Below, in pieces: positions 26,767-36,621 of a DNA stretch of 54,064 nucleotides. The notes under the pieces are model-generated. The model saw only the letters and a program-made list of their open reading frames with translations, was not told the DNA's origin and did not search any database. The position numbers and the translations under genes are program-made. Origin of the DNA: an uncultured Cytophagales bacterium (lineage in GTDB: Bacteria; Bacteroidota; Bacteroidia; Cytophagales; Thermoflexibacteraceae); contig CALHUI010000024.1 in NCBI GenBank assembly GCA_938039675.1, positions 1 through 54,064 on the forward strand, given 5' to 3'. The stretch's first letter is position 1; each line of letters starts with the position of its first letter.

Positions 26767-27381
26767 TTATTTACGCTTTTTGAGTTCGTCTCTGATTTTG
26801 GCAGCTTTTTCGTAATCCTCTGCTTCAATTGCCCGCTGAAGTTCGCTTTCCAATTGCTCTACGGTCATGCTGGCAAGTCCTTCGGGTGTAGTCAGGCGCT
26901 TTGCGCTGCTACGTTCCGGAGTGCTTGCTGTGCTTATTTCTATATCCTCTTCATCATCTTCTATATCGGAGATAGTAATCCCTGCTTCCGAGAGCACGTC
27001 TTCGTAGGTGTAGATGGGCACATCAAAGCGCAGCCCGATGGCTATTGCATCGGAAGGGCGGGCATCTATCTCTATACGCTCATAAGAGTTGTTGGCAGAG
27101 CAGATAATTTTGGCATAAAATACTCCTTCGCGCAGTTCTGAGATGATGATTTCATGTATATTATAGTGGAAGGCTTTGGCAAAAGACTTAAAAAGGTCGT
27201 GTGTCATAGGGCGCGCGGAATTGATTTTTTCTATCTCAATAGCAATTGCCTGCGCTTCAAACATGCCGATGATAATGGGCAAACGTCGTTTTTTGCCAAC
27301 CTCCCCAAGTACTAACGCAAACGAACCCGATTGCGACTGACTTGATGAAAGACCAAGTATTTCGAGTTTTATTTTTTCCAC
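26767..27381 (-). CDS. Bifunctional nuclease (DUF151) domain protein with C-terminal UVR motif
   Basis: 204 residues from a GTG at 27381, preceded by a clear AAGGAAGG ribosome-binding site four bases upstream; an in-frame TTG at 27453 is less convincing. The DUF151 domain is clear: ILGLSSSQSQSGSFALVLGE, RLPIIIGMFEAQAIAIEIEKI, ARPMTHDLFKSF, and ARPSDAIAIGLRFDVPIYT. The last 35 residues form a UVR motif (TVEQLESELQRAIEAEDYEKAAKIRDELK), as in UvrB and UvrC interaction regions. Plant and bacterial relatives have reported nuclease activity and stress roles. This DUF151-UVR combination is common in Bacteroidota. Confidence 0.88.
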   Translation of the reverse strand: MEKIKLEILGLSSSQSQSGSFALVLGEVGKKRRLPIIIGMFEAQAIAIEIEKINSARPMTHDLFKSFAKAFHYNIHEIIISELREGVFYAKIICSANNSYERIEIDARPSDAIAIGLRFDVPIYTYEDVLSEAGITISDIEDDEEDIEISTASTPERSSAKRLTTPEGLASMTVEQLESELQRAIEAEDYEKAAKIRDELKKRK

Positions 27382-27456
27382 TTTGCCTTCCTTAGTAAAA
27401 ATAGTGTGCGAATTTAACAAAAGTTCACTTAATCGGTGAAGTAAGTAGTGCAAAAA

Positions 27457-30400
27457 TCAGAAATCGTAGCCGAGAGTGAAGTAAAACATTGGTTTTTGAA
27501 TCTGTTCGTTTTCAATTCCCCATGCTACATCAAACTTGATGTAATAACTTCCCAGCAGCATAGTTCTTACACCGCTTCCCAAGCCAATCAGGAAGGGGTT
27601 TTTAAAATTAGACACACGGGCTGCAAAGGGCTCTCTGATAATTTCTATGGTATTCAGTGAGTTTTCGCGGTTAAATGGACTTACGCCGCTCCACGAAGCG
27701 CCGATATCAGTAAAAGCAACAAATTGCAGATTGCGAAAGAAATTGGACGTAATAGCACTTTTGTAAAAATATTTCAGCAGCGGCAGGCGAAGCTCTGCAT
27801 TAAAGAGGATGTAGCTGCTACCGCGCAGTTTGTTCCAGTTAAAGCCGCGCAGATTGCCTACGTATTGTACAAACAGCAGGTCGCTTAGGTCTTTTTCGGG
27901 GCGGGTAGCATCTACAAACAGCGGGTCTGTATTAGGAACGGGGTCGCTTTGGTTGCCTATCCAGTTGGCCATACCGCCAAGGCGATAGCTTTTTCTGCCC
28001 GGCCCGAAGAATTGCCCATAACTGAAGCGCCCTGCAAATAGGAGTGAGCCAGTAAGTTTGCGATAGGTGCGTGCGTCTATGGTCAAGTTGCTGAAATTCC
28101 TGCCACGTCCCGATATGTCAACCCATGTTTCGTAGCGTGCCATAGCGCGCGTGCCTTCCATCAGGTTTGGCCCGAGTGTGAGGCTGTTATCGAACACAAA
28201 CTCAAAGCCCACACCGCCATAGCTGAACGAGCGGTCGGGCAGCTGCTGTACGGCAGGGTTAATATCGCTGGTGGGTGTAAAAGTTGTGTTGGCAAAAAAT
28301 GGACTTGCCGAAACGCGAGTGGTTACGCTGAAAGGATAAGATGCGCTCCCTTGCAGCTTGTTTAGTGCATATTTTTGTACAAAATCAAGAGGCGATATGG
28401 TCAGTGATTGTCGGTCGAAGCGTACTTTGTAATCAAAGCGTTGCTTTAAATATCTGTATTCCGCATAATACATAGCGCTTCGGAGCGTAGTAAGGCCAAA
28501 CAAGCCCGCATTGAATTTGTGATTTTCCAAGGCATCGCTCATACTGGCCTCTAACACGATACCAAGCCCGCGCAGAGGGTCTGCGATGATGGAAGTAACG
28601 AGGTTGTCGGCACTAAACTTGCTTTCATGGGGCTGTGCTTTGCTGAAACTGAAGGTTTTATTAGCTCCCTGCTCATACGGGTTGATTGGACGATAATTTT
28701 TGAGCAGTTTCTTTTTGTCGGTTTTGGTGAAGGTGTCAAACTGATAGTTTTCGGTATCTATCTCATCCAATTTTTTGGTGGTATCTGCGGCTGCTATCTT
28801 TTTTTCTTCTTTCGGAGTTACCAGTTGTATGCCTAAGGTTGTCGGCAATTGGTCGCGCTCTGCTTTCTGCCGCATTTGATTGAGTCGGCGAAGGTCGAGC
28901 AGTTGCTGCCGTGCTGTTTTTAGGGTAAAAAGTGAGTTGCGGATGTTGAAATCGGTGATATTAAACACAGCTTCGCTGCCCTGAAAAAGGCTGATAAAGG
29001 TAAGTTGCTTACCCGACAGGTCATAATACTTTATGCTATGCGGAAAGGCCGAAATTTGGGTGCTTACTTCATCTTTGAGGTCATAGCGGAACAAGTGATA
29101 GATGCCGCGCTGGTCGCTCAGGAACAAAAGAGTATTTTCGGAAAGAGCAAGCGGGTGGCTGTCGTAGCTCAATGTATTGGAGATTCGTTTCAACACGTTC
29201 TTTTGTTGGGGGTTGTAAATGAACAAGTTGAAACGCGACAGATTTTCTTCTTCTATGGGAGAGACTACCCCCAAAGTATCGTTGGTACGATTAGAGCTAA
29301 ATACAATGGCGTAGTTTCTGCCTTTTAGGAAAGCCGGGTTGATATCGTCTGCATCATCGTTGGTGATGCGTGTAATCTGGTCTTTTTCAAGGTCATAGGT
29401 GTAAATATCGCTGCGAATGCCCTGTGTGGCACTGATAACCAATCGCTTGCCATCGTCCGAAATTTCCATATCCCGAATGCTGCCGAAAGTCGGGAATGGC
29501 CGATGATTGATTTTTTGTTTTTTGCCGATTGTTATTTCGCTGAGCCGATAATTGTCTTCAAACTTATTGATGATAAGCAGGGTTTTTGCATCTTTCCATA
29601 CAAACAATGGCAGCATTTTGTCAATTTCCTGATTGAGGACGCGGTTGCCACCTCGCATCAATACAGATTCTTTTTTGCTGCTCAGGTTGCGCAGGCGGAT
29701 ATGATAGCGGCCTTTGTTGTTTTGAGCATAGGCAATCAAGTTGTTGTCTTTGGGGTTGATTTTCACCCGATTAAAAGACATGTTCTTTTCATTAGGAAAC
29801 AGCCGCGATTCGGCCAGTATATACTGATGATTTTCCCGCATGTTTTTGGCTTGTTCCAAATAAAAATTTCGCCAATTGTTCAAAAAACGCTGGTAAGCTA
29901 TACCCAGCGTATTTTCAATGCTGCTTTCTTCATTGCGTACCAATCGGGTGAGGTTTAGAATATTGGCAACATTGGTCTTGCCGTATTTTTCTACAATGAA
30001 GTTCCAAATGGAATGACCTATCATGTGCGCTTCTTCGCCTTCCATGTTGGCAATTTTTTTAAGTTTTCTGTTTTCAAGTGCATCGCGCATGTAGTCGTCC
30101 ATTTCGCTGCTCCAGCCGTAGGCAATGTAGCGCGTAGCACCCGGCAAAAACCAGTCGGGCAGGTTGAGCAGGTAGGAACTCTGCAAAACATCCCGCAGGT
30201 TGCCGCCGTACATCATTTCGGAAATGAGCATTTCCGAAATATGCAGCCGCAATTCTGCACGGTAGTTGCTTTGCAAGCCTGTAAAAGCGATTTCAATTTC
30301 CGATTTGGCAAATCGAGTTTGGCCTGTTATGGCAAAACCCTGTTTATCTACTCCTATGTTGCTTTGGTGAATATCTTTGACAGAAGGATAAACAAAAATT

Positions 30401-30675
30401 TTAATTTTATTAAAAGGTGCATAGCCTACAAAATCGGTAATGGTCGGAAATTCCTGCTCGGCTATGGTTGCAGTCAGTTTTGCCAAGTCTTCATTGTTGT
30501 CGTAAAAAAAGATGTTGAAATTTTGGCTCGAAATATACTGCCAATCAAAGTTTTTGTATTGGATGCGGTTTTTGCCGAACATGCCGGTGCTGTACTGTGC
30601 GTGGGCTATTCCTGCCACTGTTAGCAAGCACACGGCTATATAAATGGTTTTCAGCGCAATGTGAAAATGTTTCAT
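27457..30675 (-). CDS. Exported peptidase-like/beta-propeller/outer-membrane-barrel protein
   Basis: 1072 residues. A signal peptide ends near residue 26 (GIAHAQ). The next 250 residues look like a metallopeptidase-MA-type domain (FDWQYISSQNFNIFFY; LPDWFLPGATRYIAYGWSSEMDDYM), but the expected HExxH is HISEM at 145-149, so catalysis is doubtful. Residues about 300-590 form a TolB/DPP4-like propeller (IRDMEISDDGKRLVISATQG, FSSNRTNDTLG). From about 690 to the end the sequence alternates short strands and ends in FTLGYDF, as in a Bam/D15-type barrel with terminal Phe. A likely outer-membrane protein of unknown role, common in Bacteroidota and often annotated only as a TolB-like translocation protein. 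Confidence 0.8.
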   Translation of the reverse strand: MKHFHIALKTIYIAVCLLTVAGIAHAQYSTGMFGKNRIQYKNFDWQYISSQNFNIFFYDNNEDLAKLTATIAEQEFPTITDFVGYAPFNKIKIFVYPSVKDIHQSNIGVDKQGFAITGQTRFAKSEIEIAFTGLQSNYRAELRLHISEMLISEMMYGGNLRDVLQSSYLLNLPDWFLPGATRYIAYGWSSEMDDYMRDALENRKLKKIANMEGEEAHMIGHSIWNFIVEKYGKTNVANILNLTRLVRNEESSIENTLGIAYQRFLNNWRNFYLEQAKNMRENHQYILAESRLFPNEKNMSFNRVKINPKDNNLIAYAQNNKGRYHIRLRNLSSKKESVLMRGGNRVLNQEIDKMLPLFVWKDAKTLLIINKFEDNYRLSEITIGKKQKINHRPFPTFGSIRDMEISDDGKRLVISATQGIRSDIYTYDLEKDQITRITNDDADDINPAFLKGRNYAIVFSSNRTNDTLGVVSPIEEENLSRFNLFIYNPQQKNVLKRISNTLSYDSHPLALSENTLLFLSDQRGIYHLFRYDLKDEVSTQISAFPHSIKYYDLSGKQLTFISLFQGSEAVFNITDFNIRNSLFTLKTARQQLLDLRRLNQMRQKAERDQLPTTLGIQLVTPKEEKKIAAADTTKKLDEIDTENYQFDTFTKTDKKKLLKNYRPINPYEQGANKTFSFSKAQPHESKFSADNLVTSIIADPLRGLGIVLEASMSDALENHKFNAGLFGLTTLRSAMYYAEYRYLKQRFDYKVRFDRQSLTISPLDFVQKYALNKLQGSASYPFSVTTRVSASPFFANTTFTPTSDINPAVQQLPDRSFSYGGVGFEFVFDNSLTLGPNLMEGTRAMARYETWVDISGRGRNFSNLTIDARTYRKLTGSLLFAGRFSYGQFFGPGRKSYRLGGMANWIGNQSDPVPNTDPLFVDATRPEKDLSDLLFVQYVGNLRGFNWNKLRGSSYILFNAELRLPLLKYFYKSAITSNFFRNLQFVAFTDIGASWSGVSPFNRENSLNTIEIIREPFAARVSNFKNPFLIGLGSGVRTMLLGSYYIKFDVAWGIENEQIQKPMFYFTLGYDF

Positions 30676-30764
30676 TATAACAATTTGCGATTGCTGCTAA
30701 GTTAATAAGAAACCTTGTAAGTTTTTTCGGTTGCAGTAATCAAGTTACTGTAACCGGACTTCTG

Positions 30765-32849
30765 CTAATTAACGGGAATAAAGAAGAAATCTCCTTCGGG
30801 GTCGCCGCTGCTGTGAGGGAAATCGCCACTGTGCGGTTGAGGGGTCAAATTCTGAATTGCACGGCGAATGTCGTTAATGGTTAGCAGGCCATTGCTGTAT
30901 TTGCCTCTGCTACGAAGCGCCTCTAACAATTTGGCTGCAAAAGGTGAATGAGCACCCGGAAGTCCGTCCGATACATATTCCTTACCACCCGAAGTCAGGT
31001 ATTTGCGGGTTTTGAGCAGGTATTTGCGTGCTACCATTTCGCGAATGGACAGGCTTAATTCGGCAGCACCGCGGTTGCGGGCAATCGCCGGCGAAAACGT
31101 CCCGCTAAAACAAGCATCCATTACCAGAAATACATGGTGGCTGTTGGAGCGTTCAAGCGTATTACGGATGAAGTCATGTGATATCCAGCTTGAACCTTCT
31201 TTCTCCATGTGCGCGGGTAGTCCATCATAGGGAATGATAAAACCTTTTTCCAAATATGGAATGAAAAAGCCGTGGGCTGCTATGAATATAAATAATTGGT
31301 CATTGTACTGATAATTACGGCTTGCCCATTCGATTATTTTTTGCTCAATTTCGGACTTACTGCGCGGATTAATTAATAAGTCTGTTTCAAAATTATATAC
31401 ATTTTTCAACTCATGGGCAATGGCGTTTACATCGCGTACAGGATTATTCAGTCTGTCCCAATGCATATATTGGTCAATACCAATTAGTAGTGCATAATTT
31501 TTACCTATAAGGTTTTTTAATTCGTTTTTTTCAGTTGTTGCAATCTGAGTAAGTGCTCCATTTTTTGGGGAAACGTAGGCAATATATTTGTAAATCTTCT
31601 TGGTTTCGTTGTTGCCGGCATCTTTGGCAACAAAGTAAATAGTATTTTCACCTTCATTAACCGGTATAGTAGCCGAGAATTGAAAACGCTGGCCGGTTGC
31701 ATCGTTGGGTGTTAGCTTAGCTATGGTACTATTTAACTGCACTTCCCTAACGCCACTAATATCTTCAACAATGCCTACTACGGTAATTTTAGCATCGGTT
31801 GCGCTAATCACTCCCAAGCCACGACTGTTGGACTCGGCAAGCAATGGGCTGAGAATTGTTACACTCGGGCCATGCCGGTCATCTTTGGCAATAGAGGTGC
31901 GTTTGCGAATGTATAGGTTTGATAAATTTTCTTTGGCAGGTGAATAGGGGTCAATATCGAGTGCCTGCTGAAAATCTTTTTCTGCTTCATTTAATGAGCC
32001 TATTTCCATCTTTGCCAAGCCTCTCAAATTGAGCGTCCAAGCATCTCGAGGCACAATTGATAAAGATTGGTCAAAATCCCGGATAGCCTCATTGTACTTT
32101 TTTAAACTAATGCGTACAGCGCCGCGTTTATCAAATGCCGGTTTGAGGTCTTCTTTTTTGTAATATTTGATAACATAGTTGAGTTTTTCCTCTGCTTCGG
32201 CATAGCGTCCTTCTTCTGTAAGGCTTTGTGCTTCGCTCAGCAGTTTTTTGACAGGCGAACCTCCCATTTCGGATATGTTCGGCTTGGCAATTTGCTGCTG
32301 GCCTGTGGGGCGGTTAATATTCGTCGGTGCATTGTTGGCAATGTTGGTTGATTTTTGAGAGTAAGACGGCCAATCAGTTACAGAATTGTTGAGGATTTCC
32401 TGTGTGGCAGCCATTTCTGCATACGTGTTGGCGCGCTCATAGAATCCCATGCTTCTGTAACATTCACTGATGCCTTTCAGCGATTCCACTTTGTTCGACT
32501 CCTTCTCAAAGCAGCGGATAGCTTCTTCATATCTGCTGAGCTTCTGATATGCAAGCCCCATGTGATAATAAACATCAGTAAATGAAGGATTTATTTTCAA
32601 TGCCTCCTTAAAATCGGAAAGAGCGTTAGCATATTTTCCTGTGTTGAAGAAGCATACCCCTCTGTTAAACAGCACTTTTGGAATGCGGATGCCCGGTTGC
32701 AAGTAGCGATTGTAATAAGTAATTGCTGTTTCGTAGTCCTTTTTGAAGAAGGCATCGTTGGCTTTGTTCAAGTCGGCAAGGTTTTGAGTCATCGCCTTAC
32801 CTGCAATAACACACAAGGTTATCGCCAAGATAAGAATGTAACGTTTCAT
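30765..32849 (-). CDS. Exported TPR protein with C-terminal caspase-like (C14) peptidase
   Basis: 694 residues. An N-terminal signal segment (1-21) precedes two TPR blocks (about 25-145 and 200-315), separated by a disordered Asn/Thr/Gln-rich stretch. Residues 328-425 look like an Ig-type bacterial domain (SVTILSPLLAES; EDISGVREVQLNS; VNEGENTIYFVAKDAGNN). The C-terminal caspase/metacaspase domain has LLIGIDQY, the catalytic His526 in FIAAHGFF and Cys580 in VMDACFSG. Relatives cut after Arg/Lys or Asp. TPR-caspase proteins are widespread in Bacteroidota, but roles are mostly unproven. A promoter-like site lies 78 bp upstream of the start codon. It is followed in the same direction, after 89 bp, by the 1072-residue gene. 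Confidence 0.93.
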   Translation of the reverse strand: MKRYILILAITLCVIAGKAMTQNLADLNKANDAFFKKDYETAITYYNRYLQPGIRIPKVLFNRGVCFFNTGKYANALSDFKEALKINPSFTDVYYHMGLAYQKLSRYEEAIRCFEKESNKVESLKGISECYRSMGFYERANTYAEMAATQEILNNSVTDWPSYSQKSTNIANNAPTNINRPTGQQQIAKPNISEMGGSPVKKLLSEAQSLTEEGRYAEAEEKLNYVIKYYKKEDLKPAFDKRGAVRISLKKYNEAIRDFDQSLSIVPRDAWTLNLRGLAKMEIGSLNEAEKDFQQALDIDPYSPAKENLSNLYIRKRTSIAKDDRHGPSVTILSPLLAESNSRGLGVISATDAKITVVGIVEDISGVREVQLNSTIAKLTPNDATGQRFQFSATIPVNEGENTIYFVAKDAGNNETKKIYKYIAYVSPKNGALTQIATTEKNELKNLIGKNYALLIGIDQYMHWDRLNNPVRDVNAIAHELKNVYNFETDLLINPRSKSEIEQKIIEWASRNYQYNDQLFIFIAAHGFFIPYLEKGFIIPYDGLPAHMEKEGSSWISHDFIRNTLERSNSHHVFLVMDACFSGTFSPAIARNRGAAELSLSIREMVARKYLLKTRKYLTSGGKEYVSDGLPGAHSPFAAKLLEALRSRGKYSNGLLTINDIRRAIQNLTPQPHSGDFPHSSGDPEGDFFFIPVN

Positions 32850-32926
32850 AGGGGTAAAATAGTTTTTTTATAACAAAAACAAGAATCAGTAGTACTTTTT
32901 AACAGTGAAAATAATGCCAATTCATA

Positions 32927-32954
32927 CAAAGCTATCATTCGGTCAAAGTTCAAA
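32927..32954 (-). promoter_or_regulatory. Putative promoter of the TPR-caspase gene
   Basis: On the minus strand TTTG (32954-32951) is followed after 16 bases by TAGCTTTG (32934-32927), a perfect TAnnTTTG box. The leader would be about 70 bases. Spacing is slightly short. Confidence 0.45.
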
Positions 32955-33075
32955 TGAAAATTAAAAATTTTAGTTGTTTAGCAATGTAAACGTTAGAACT
33001 CTGCAAGTTCTTGGAAATCAATTAAAAATTAAGTAATCGGGAGAAAATAATCGGGAAGTTTTCAGTATTAGTAGC

Positions 33076-33501
33076 TCATACTTCATTGAGGCAATTCTTG
33101 CAAATCCCTTGCGCCAACCACTCAAAACTTTCTGCATGAAAACCTGCGGGAAGTGCAGGCTCGGGTAGGGAAATGTGTAAACAGTAGGTGTGTTCGCACT
33201 GCTTACAGAAGAAATGTAGATGGCTGTCGCTGTGTTGGTGGTGTGTGCAACTTTCGGGGCACAACGCGAAGCGCATAATACCTTTTTCATCGGGGACTTT
33301 ATGCAAAAGTCCTTGTTCTTCAAACGATTTGAGTGTGCGGTAAATAGTTACGCGGTCAAACTCATCAGGCAGAAAGTTTTCCACATCTGCATGGGAGAGA
33401 GCATAGCCTTTATCAAAGAACAATGCCAGCATGGCTTCCCTGATTCTGGTTTTGCGAATGCCTTTTTGTTCCAGTAACTTCCTGATTTGTTCCGTGTGCA
33501 T
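33076..33501 (-). CDS. Fur-family transcriptional regulator
   Basis: 141 residues from the ATG at 33501; a TTG upstream would add an unlikely N-terminus. The winged helix occupies about 5-75 (QKGIRKTRIREAMLALFF; SHADVENFLPDEFDRVTIYRTLKSFEEQGLL with the recognition helix VTIYRTLKSF). The dimerisation half carries the His-rich CTHHQHSDSHLHFFCKQC and a second CxxC in ICKNC, giving the structural zinc Cys99/102/134/137. Whether it senses iron, zinc or peroxide cannot be decided; the strong HHxHxDxHxH cluster is compatible with Zur or Fur. A TATCTTTG box lies just upstream. Confidence 0.92.
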   Translation of the reverse strand: MHTEQIRKLLEQKGIRKTRIREAMLALFFDKGYALSHADVENFLPDEFDRVTIYRTLKSFEEQGLLHKVPDEKGIMRFALCPESCTHHQHSDSHLHFFCKQCEHTYCLHISLPEPALPAGFHAESFEWLAQGICKNCLNEV

Positions 33502-33517
33502 TTTTGCCTCTTTTGCA

Positions 33518-33525
33518 CAAAGATA
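33518..33525 (-). promoter_or_regulatory. Putative -7 box of the fur-family gene
   Basis: TATCTTTG on the minus strand, 17 bp before the ATG. The same octamer occurs before valS and the GlmU-like gene. No -33 TTG is at the usual distance. Confidence 0.45.
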
Positions 33526-33683
33526 GACAGAATACAGCAAGGCTGCTAATGCGGATTTATCAGGGAAACCTCTTCTAAAATTAAATAAAGCATTTCTTTA
33601 TCTTCTAAATAAATGGCTTGCAGATGCGTTGTTTCATTATTTAGTGGTCAGTTTTTATGTGCCTGTTCTTCTCTGCACAATCC

Positions 33684-33727
33684 AAAAATAAAAAACCGCC
33701 AATAAAGTAAGTGCTTTATCGGCGGTT
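33684..33727 (-). terminator. Rho-independent terminator of valS
   Basis: A 14-bp stem (AACCGCCAATAAAG with CTTTATCGGCGGTT, one G-T pair) with a six-base loop is followed on the minus strand by TTTTTATTTTT. It lies 32 bp after the valS stop. The rest of 33541-33680 is AT-rich and shows no gene. Confidence 0.85.
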
Positions 33728-33758
33728 GAAAGTTATGCAAAATGGATGAAGAAAATTT

Positions 33759-36494
33759 CTATCGCAAGGCTAGTATGGCTGCTTGCAAGGCTGCTATCTT
33801 GGCTTTTGCATCGGCTTGCTTGCGGCGTTCGTTTTCCACTACTTCAGGCTTGGCATTGGCTACAAAGCGTTCGTTGGAAAGTTTCTTTTCCACCGAATCC
33901 AAGAAGCCCTGCTGGTAGGCTAACTCTGCTTCCAACTTTTTGATTTCTTCTTCGGCATTGACTAATTGTGATAATGCTACAAAACATTCATCGCCTTTGA
34001 CTACGAAACGGGCAGCATTTTCGGCGGCAGCATCGCCGTAGGTCAGGCTTTCCAAATTTGCCAATTTAATTATCAAGCCTTCAAACTTGGCATAGCCTTG
34101 CGGTTGAGCGGTTTTGATTGCCAGTGGCAGTTTTTCTTTGGGCGAAAGACCTTTGCTATTGCGCAGGCTGCGTACTTGCTGGATAATTTCAAAGGCAATT
34201 TCTGCTTCGCCAAGCAACGCGGTTTGTGCCTCGCTGATGGCTTGTACGGTAGGATAAGGCGCAACAACCACAAAATCTTTTCCTTTGCGCTCGCGCAGCC
34301 CGTGCCAAATTTCTTCGGTGATGAACGGCATGAAAGGATGCAACAACTTTATCAAGGTTTCAAAGAAATTGACGGTTGCGGCAAAGCTCGTGGCATCTAT
34401 CGGTTGTCCGTATTCGGGTTTCACCATTTCTAAATACCAAGCACAGAAGTCGTCCCAAATCAGCTTGTAAACGGCTTGCAGAGCATCGGAAATGCGGTAT
34501 TTTTCGTAATGGGCTTCAACTTCGGCAATGGCGCTTTGCAATTTGGCCTCAAACCAGTCAATGGCAGTTTGGTTGGTAGTTGGCAGGGCAAGATTGGCAT
34601 CCTGTTCCCAGCCTTTCACCAGACGGAAAGCATTCCAAATTTTATTGGCAAAGTTGCGTCCTTGTTCGCAAAGTTTTTCATCAAACAGCAAATCGTTGCC
34701 CGCAGGCGAACTGAACAGCATTCCCACGCGCACGCCGTCGGCACTGTACTTATCCATCAATTCCAGCGGGTCGGGGCTATTGCCTAACGACTTGGACATT
34801 TTGCGCCCAAGTTTGTCGCGCACAATGCCCGTCAGGTAAACGTTTTGGAAAGGTTTCTCATGCTTATAATAGTAGCCCGAAATAATCATGCGGGCAACCC
34901 AGAAAAACAGAATTTCGGGTGCAGTTACAAGGTCGGTAGTGGGGTAGTAGTACTTAATATCCTCATTGTCAGGGTCTAACAAGCCGTCAAAAACCGAAAT
35001 CGGCCACAAGCCCGAAGAAAACCACGTGTCTAATACGTCCTCATCTTGGCGAATATCGGCAACAGTGGCAGGGCGGAGGACTTTCAGGGTATTCATGCTG
35101 TTGTAAACGTCGGCTTTTTGCTGCAATTCCCGCAAGGCTTCTTCGGCAGTAAGGCAAACGGCAATGAGCGAATCATGAGTGGTGCTTTCGTAATCCACAC
35201 CGTTGATGTACCAAGCCGGAATGCGCTGTCCCCACCACAATTGACGGCTGATGCACCAATCGCGCACGTTTTCCATCCAGTGGCGGTAGGTGTTTTTGAA
35301 CTTGGCAGGGTAAAAACGAATGTTGTCGTTCATCACGTTTTCTAAGGCGGGCTTGCAAAGCTCTTTCATGCGCACAAACCATTGTATGGAAAGACGCGGC
35401 TCTACCACCGCATCGGTGCGCTCCGAATAGCCGATATTGGCAATATAATTTTCATCAATGCGTTCCAATTGTCCGATTTGTTGCAAATAATCGGCAATGA
35501 TTTTACGCAGCTTGAATCGGTCGATTTTATCGTACTTTTGAACGGCTAAATATTCTTGGTCGTTGTCGAAGGCATCGGCATTGAATGTGCCATCCGCATT
35601 GAGCGTGTCAATGACAGGCAGCCTATGTCGTTGCCCGATTTCGTAGTCGTTGATGTCGTGCGCAGGGGTTACTTTGAGGCAGCCTGTACCAAATTCAATA
35701 TCCACGTAGTCGTCGGTAATCACGGGCACGCGGCGGTTCACCACCGGCACGATGATTTGTTTGCCGTGCAGGTGCAAATAGCGCTCATCTTTTGGATTTA
35801 CGGCAATGGCTACGTCGCCCATGATGGTTTCGGGGCGTTGCGTAGCTACTACGATGTACTCATCGCTGCCTGCTACTTGGTAGCGCACATAGTAGAGTTT
35901 GGATTTGGTTTCCTTGCGGATAACCTCATCATCGGCCAGTGCGGTTCTGCCTTGGGGGTCCCAGTTGACCATGCGCAGCCCGCGGTAGATGTAGCCTGCT
36001 TTATACCAATCGATAAAAACTTTGAGCACCTGCTCGGAAAGTTTGGGCTCCATAGTGAAGCGCGTGCGTTCCCAATCGCAGCTTGCGCCCAATTTTTTCA
36101 ACTGTTCCAGAATGATGCCGCCGTATTTTTCCTTCCATTCCCAAGCATATTTGAGGAACTCTTCGCGGCTCAGGTCGCGCTTGTTGATGCCTTTTTCTTC
36201 TTTGAGCATCTTTACAACCTTTGCTTCGGTGGCGATAGAGGCGTGGTCGGTGCCGGGCACCCAGCAAGCCTCGTAGCCGCGCATCCGCGCACGGCGCACC
36301 AAAATGTCCTGAATTGTGTTGTTGAGCATGTGCCCCATGTGTAGCACGCCCGTTACGTTAGGCGGCGGAATAACTACGGTGTAGGGCTTTTTATTGGGGT
36401 TAGGCGTGGAACGGAAAAAACCTTCCTGCATCCAGCAGGCATACCACTTATCTTCGGTTTCTTTGGGGTTGTACGTTTTGGCAATAGACGACAT
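33759..36494 (-). CDS. valS: Valyl-tRNA synthetase
   Basis: 911 residues from an ATG. Class I synthetase charging tRNA-Val. [17 protein letters not shown] holds the HIGH motif as HMGH (52-55) and [16 protein letters not shown] the KMSKS motif (near 565). The editing (CP1) domain has [20 protein letters not shown] and [21 protein letters not shown]. The anticodon-binding domain includes [10 protein letters not shown] and [14 protein letters not shown], followed by a C-terminal coiled coil (about 845-905) that contacts the tRNA elbow. Length and order are normal. The gene has its own promoter box and terminator. Confidence 0.98.
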   Translation of the reverse strand: MSSIAKTYNPKETEDKWYACWMQEGFFRSTPNPNKKPYTVVIPPPNVTGVLHMGHMLNNTIQDILVRRARMRGYEACWVPGTDHASIATEAKVVKMLKEEKGINKRDLSREEFLKYAWEWKEKYGGIILEQLKKLGASCDWERTRFTMEPKLSEQVLKVFIDWYKAGYIYRGLRMVNWDPQGRTALADDEVIRKETKSKLYYVRYQVAGSDEYIVVATQRPETIMGDVAIAVNPKDERYLHLHGKQIIVPVVNRRVPVITDDYVDIEFGTGCLKVTPAHDINDYEIGQRHRLPVIDTLNADGTFNADAFDNDQEYLAVQKYDKIDRFKLRKIIADYLQQIGQLERIDENYIANIGYSERTDAVVEPRLSIQWFVRMKELCKPALENVMNDNIRFYPAKFKNTYRHWMENVRDWCISRQLWWGQRIPAWYINGVDYESTTHDSLIAVCLTAEEALRELQQKADVYNSMNTLKVLRPATVADIRQDEDVLDTWFSSGLWPISVFDGLLDPDNEDIKYYYPTTDLVTAPEILFFWVARMIISGYYYKHEKPFQNVYLTGIVRDKLGRKMSKSLGNSPDPLELMDKYSADGVRVGMLFSSPAGNDLLFDEKLCEQGRNFANKIWNAFRLVKGWEQDANLALPTTNQTAIDWFEAKLQSAIAEVEAHYEKYRISDALQAVYKLIWDDFCAWYLEMVKPEYGQPIDATSFAATVNFFETLIKLLHPFMPFITEEIWHGLRERKGKDFVVVAPYPTVQAISEAQTALLGEAEIAFEIIQQVRSLRNSKGLSPKEKLPLAIKTAQPQGYAKFEGLIIKLANLESLTYGDAAAENAARFVVKGDECFVALSQLVNAEEEIKKLEAELAYQQGFLDSVEKKLSNERFVANAKPEVVENERRKQADAKAKIAALQAAILALR

Positions 36495-36517
36495 ACGGAA
36501 AAGTCAAAAATGAGTGA

Positions 36518-36525
36518 CAAAGATA
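36518..36525 (-). promoter_or_regulatory. Putative -7 box of the valS promoter
   Basis: TATCTTTG on the minus strand, 24 bp before the valS ATG; perfect TAnnTTTG. No clear -33 element. Confidence 0.45.
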
Positions 36526-36572
36526 GTGTCTTGCAGGGACTTTTGCTGTGGTGTAGTTGTAAAACTCGAAGG

Positions 36573-36599
36573 GTCTCCAAGACCCATTGGGCTTGAGAC
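36573..36599 (-). terminator. Bulged hairpin between photolyase and valS genes
   Basis: A roughly 11-bp stem with two bulges (GTCTCCAAGACCC with GGGCTTGAGAC) and a three-base loop lies 23 bp after the photolyase stop. On the minus strand it is followed by TTCGAGTTTT, a weak T-tract. It may terminate the photolyase transcript before the valS promoter. Confidence 0.35.
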
Positions 36600-36621
36600 A
36601 TGCAGCTTGTCGGGTTTAATA

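Noticed and set aside
30013-30624. 203-codon ORF on the plus strand inside the 1072-residue gene
   Set aside because: Antisense shadow without signal, domain or promoter.
35556-36344. 262-codon ORF on the plus strand opposite valS
   Set aside because: Shadow of valS; low-complexity Val/His-rich translation with no family features.
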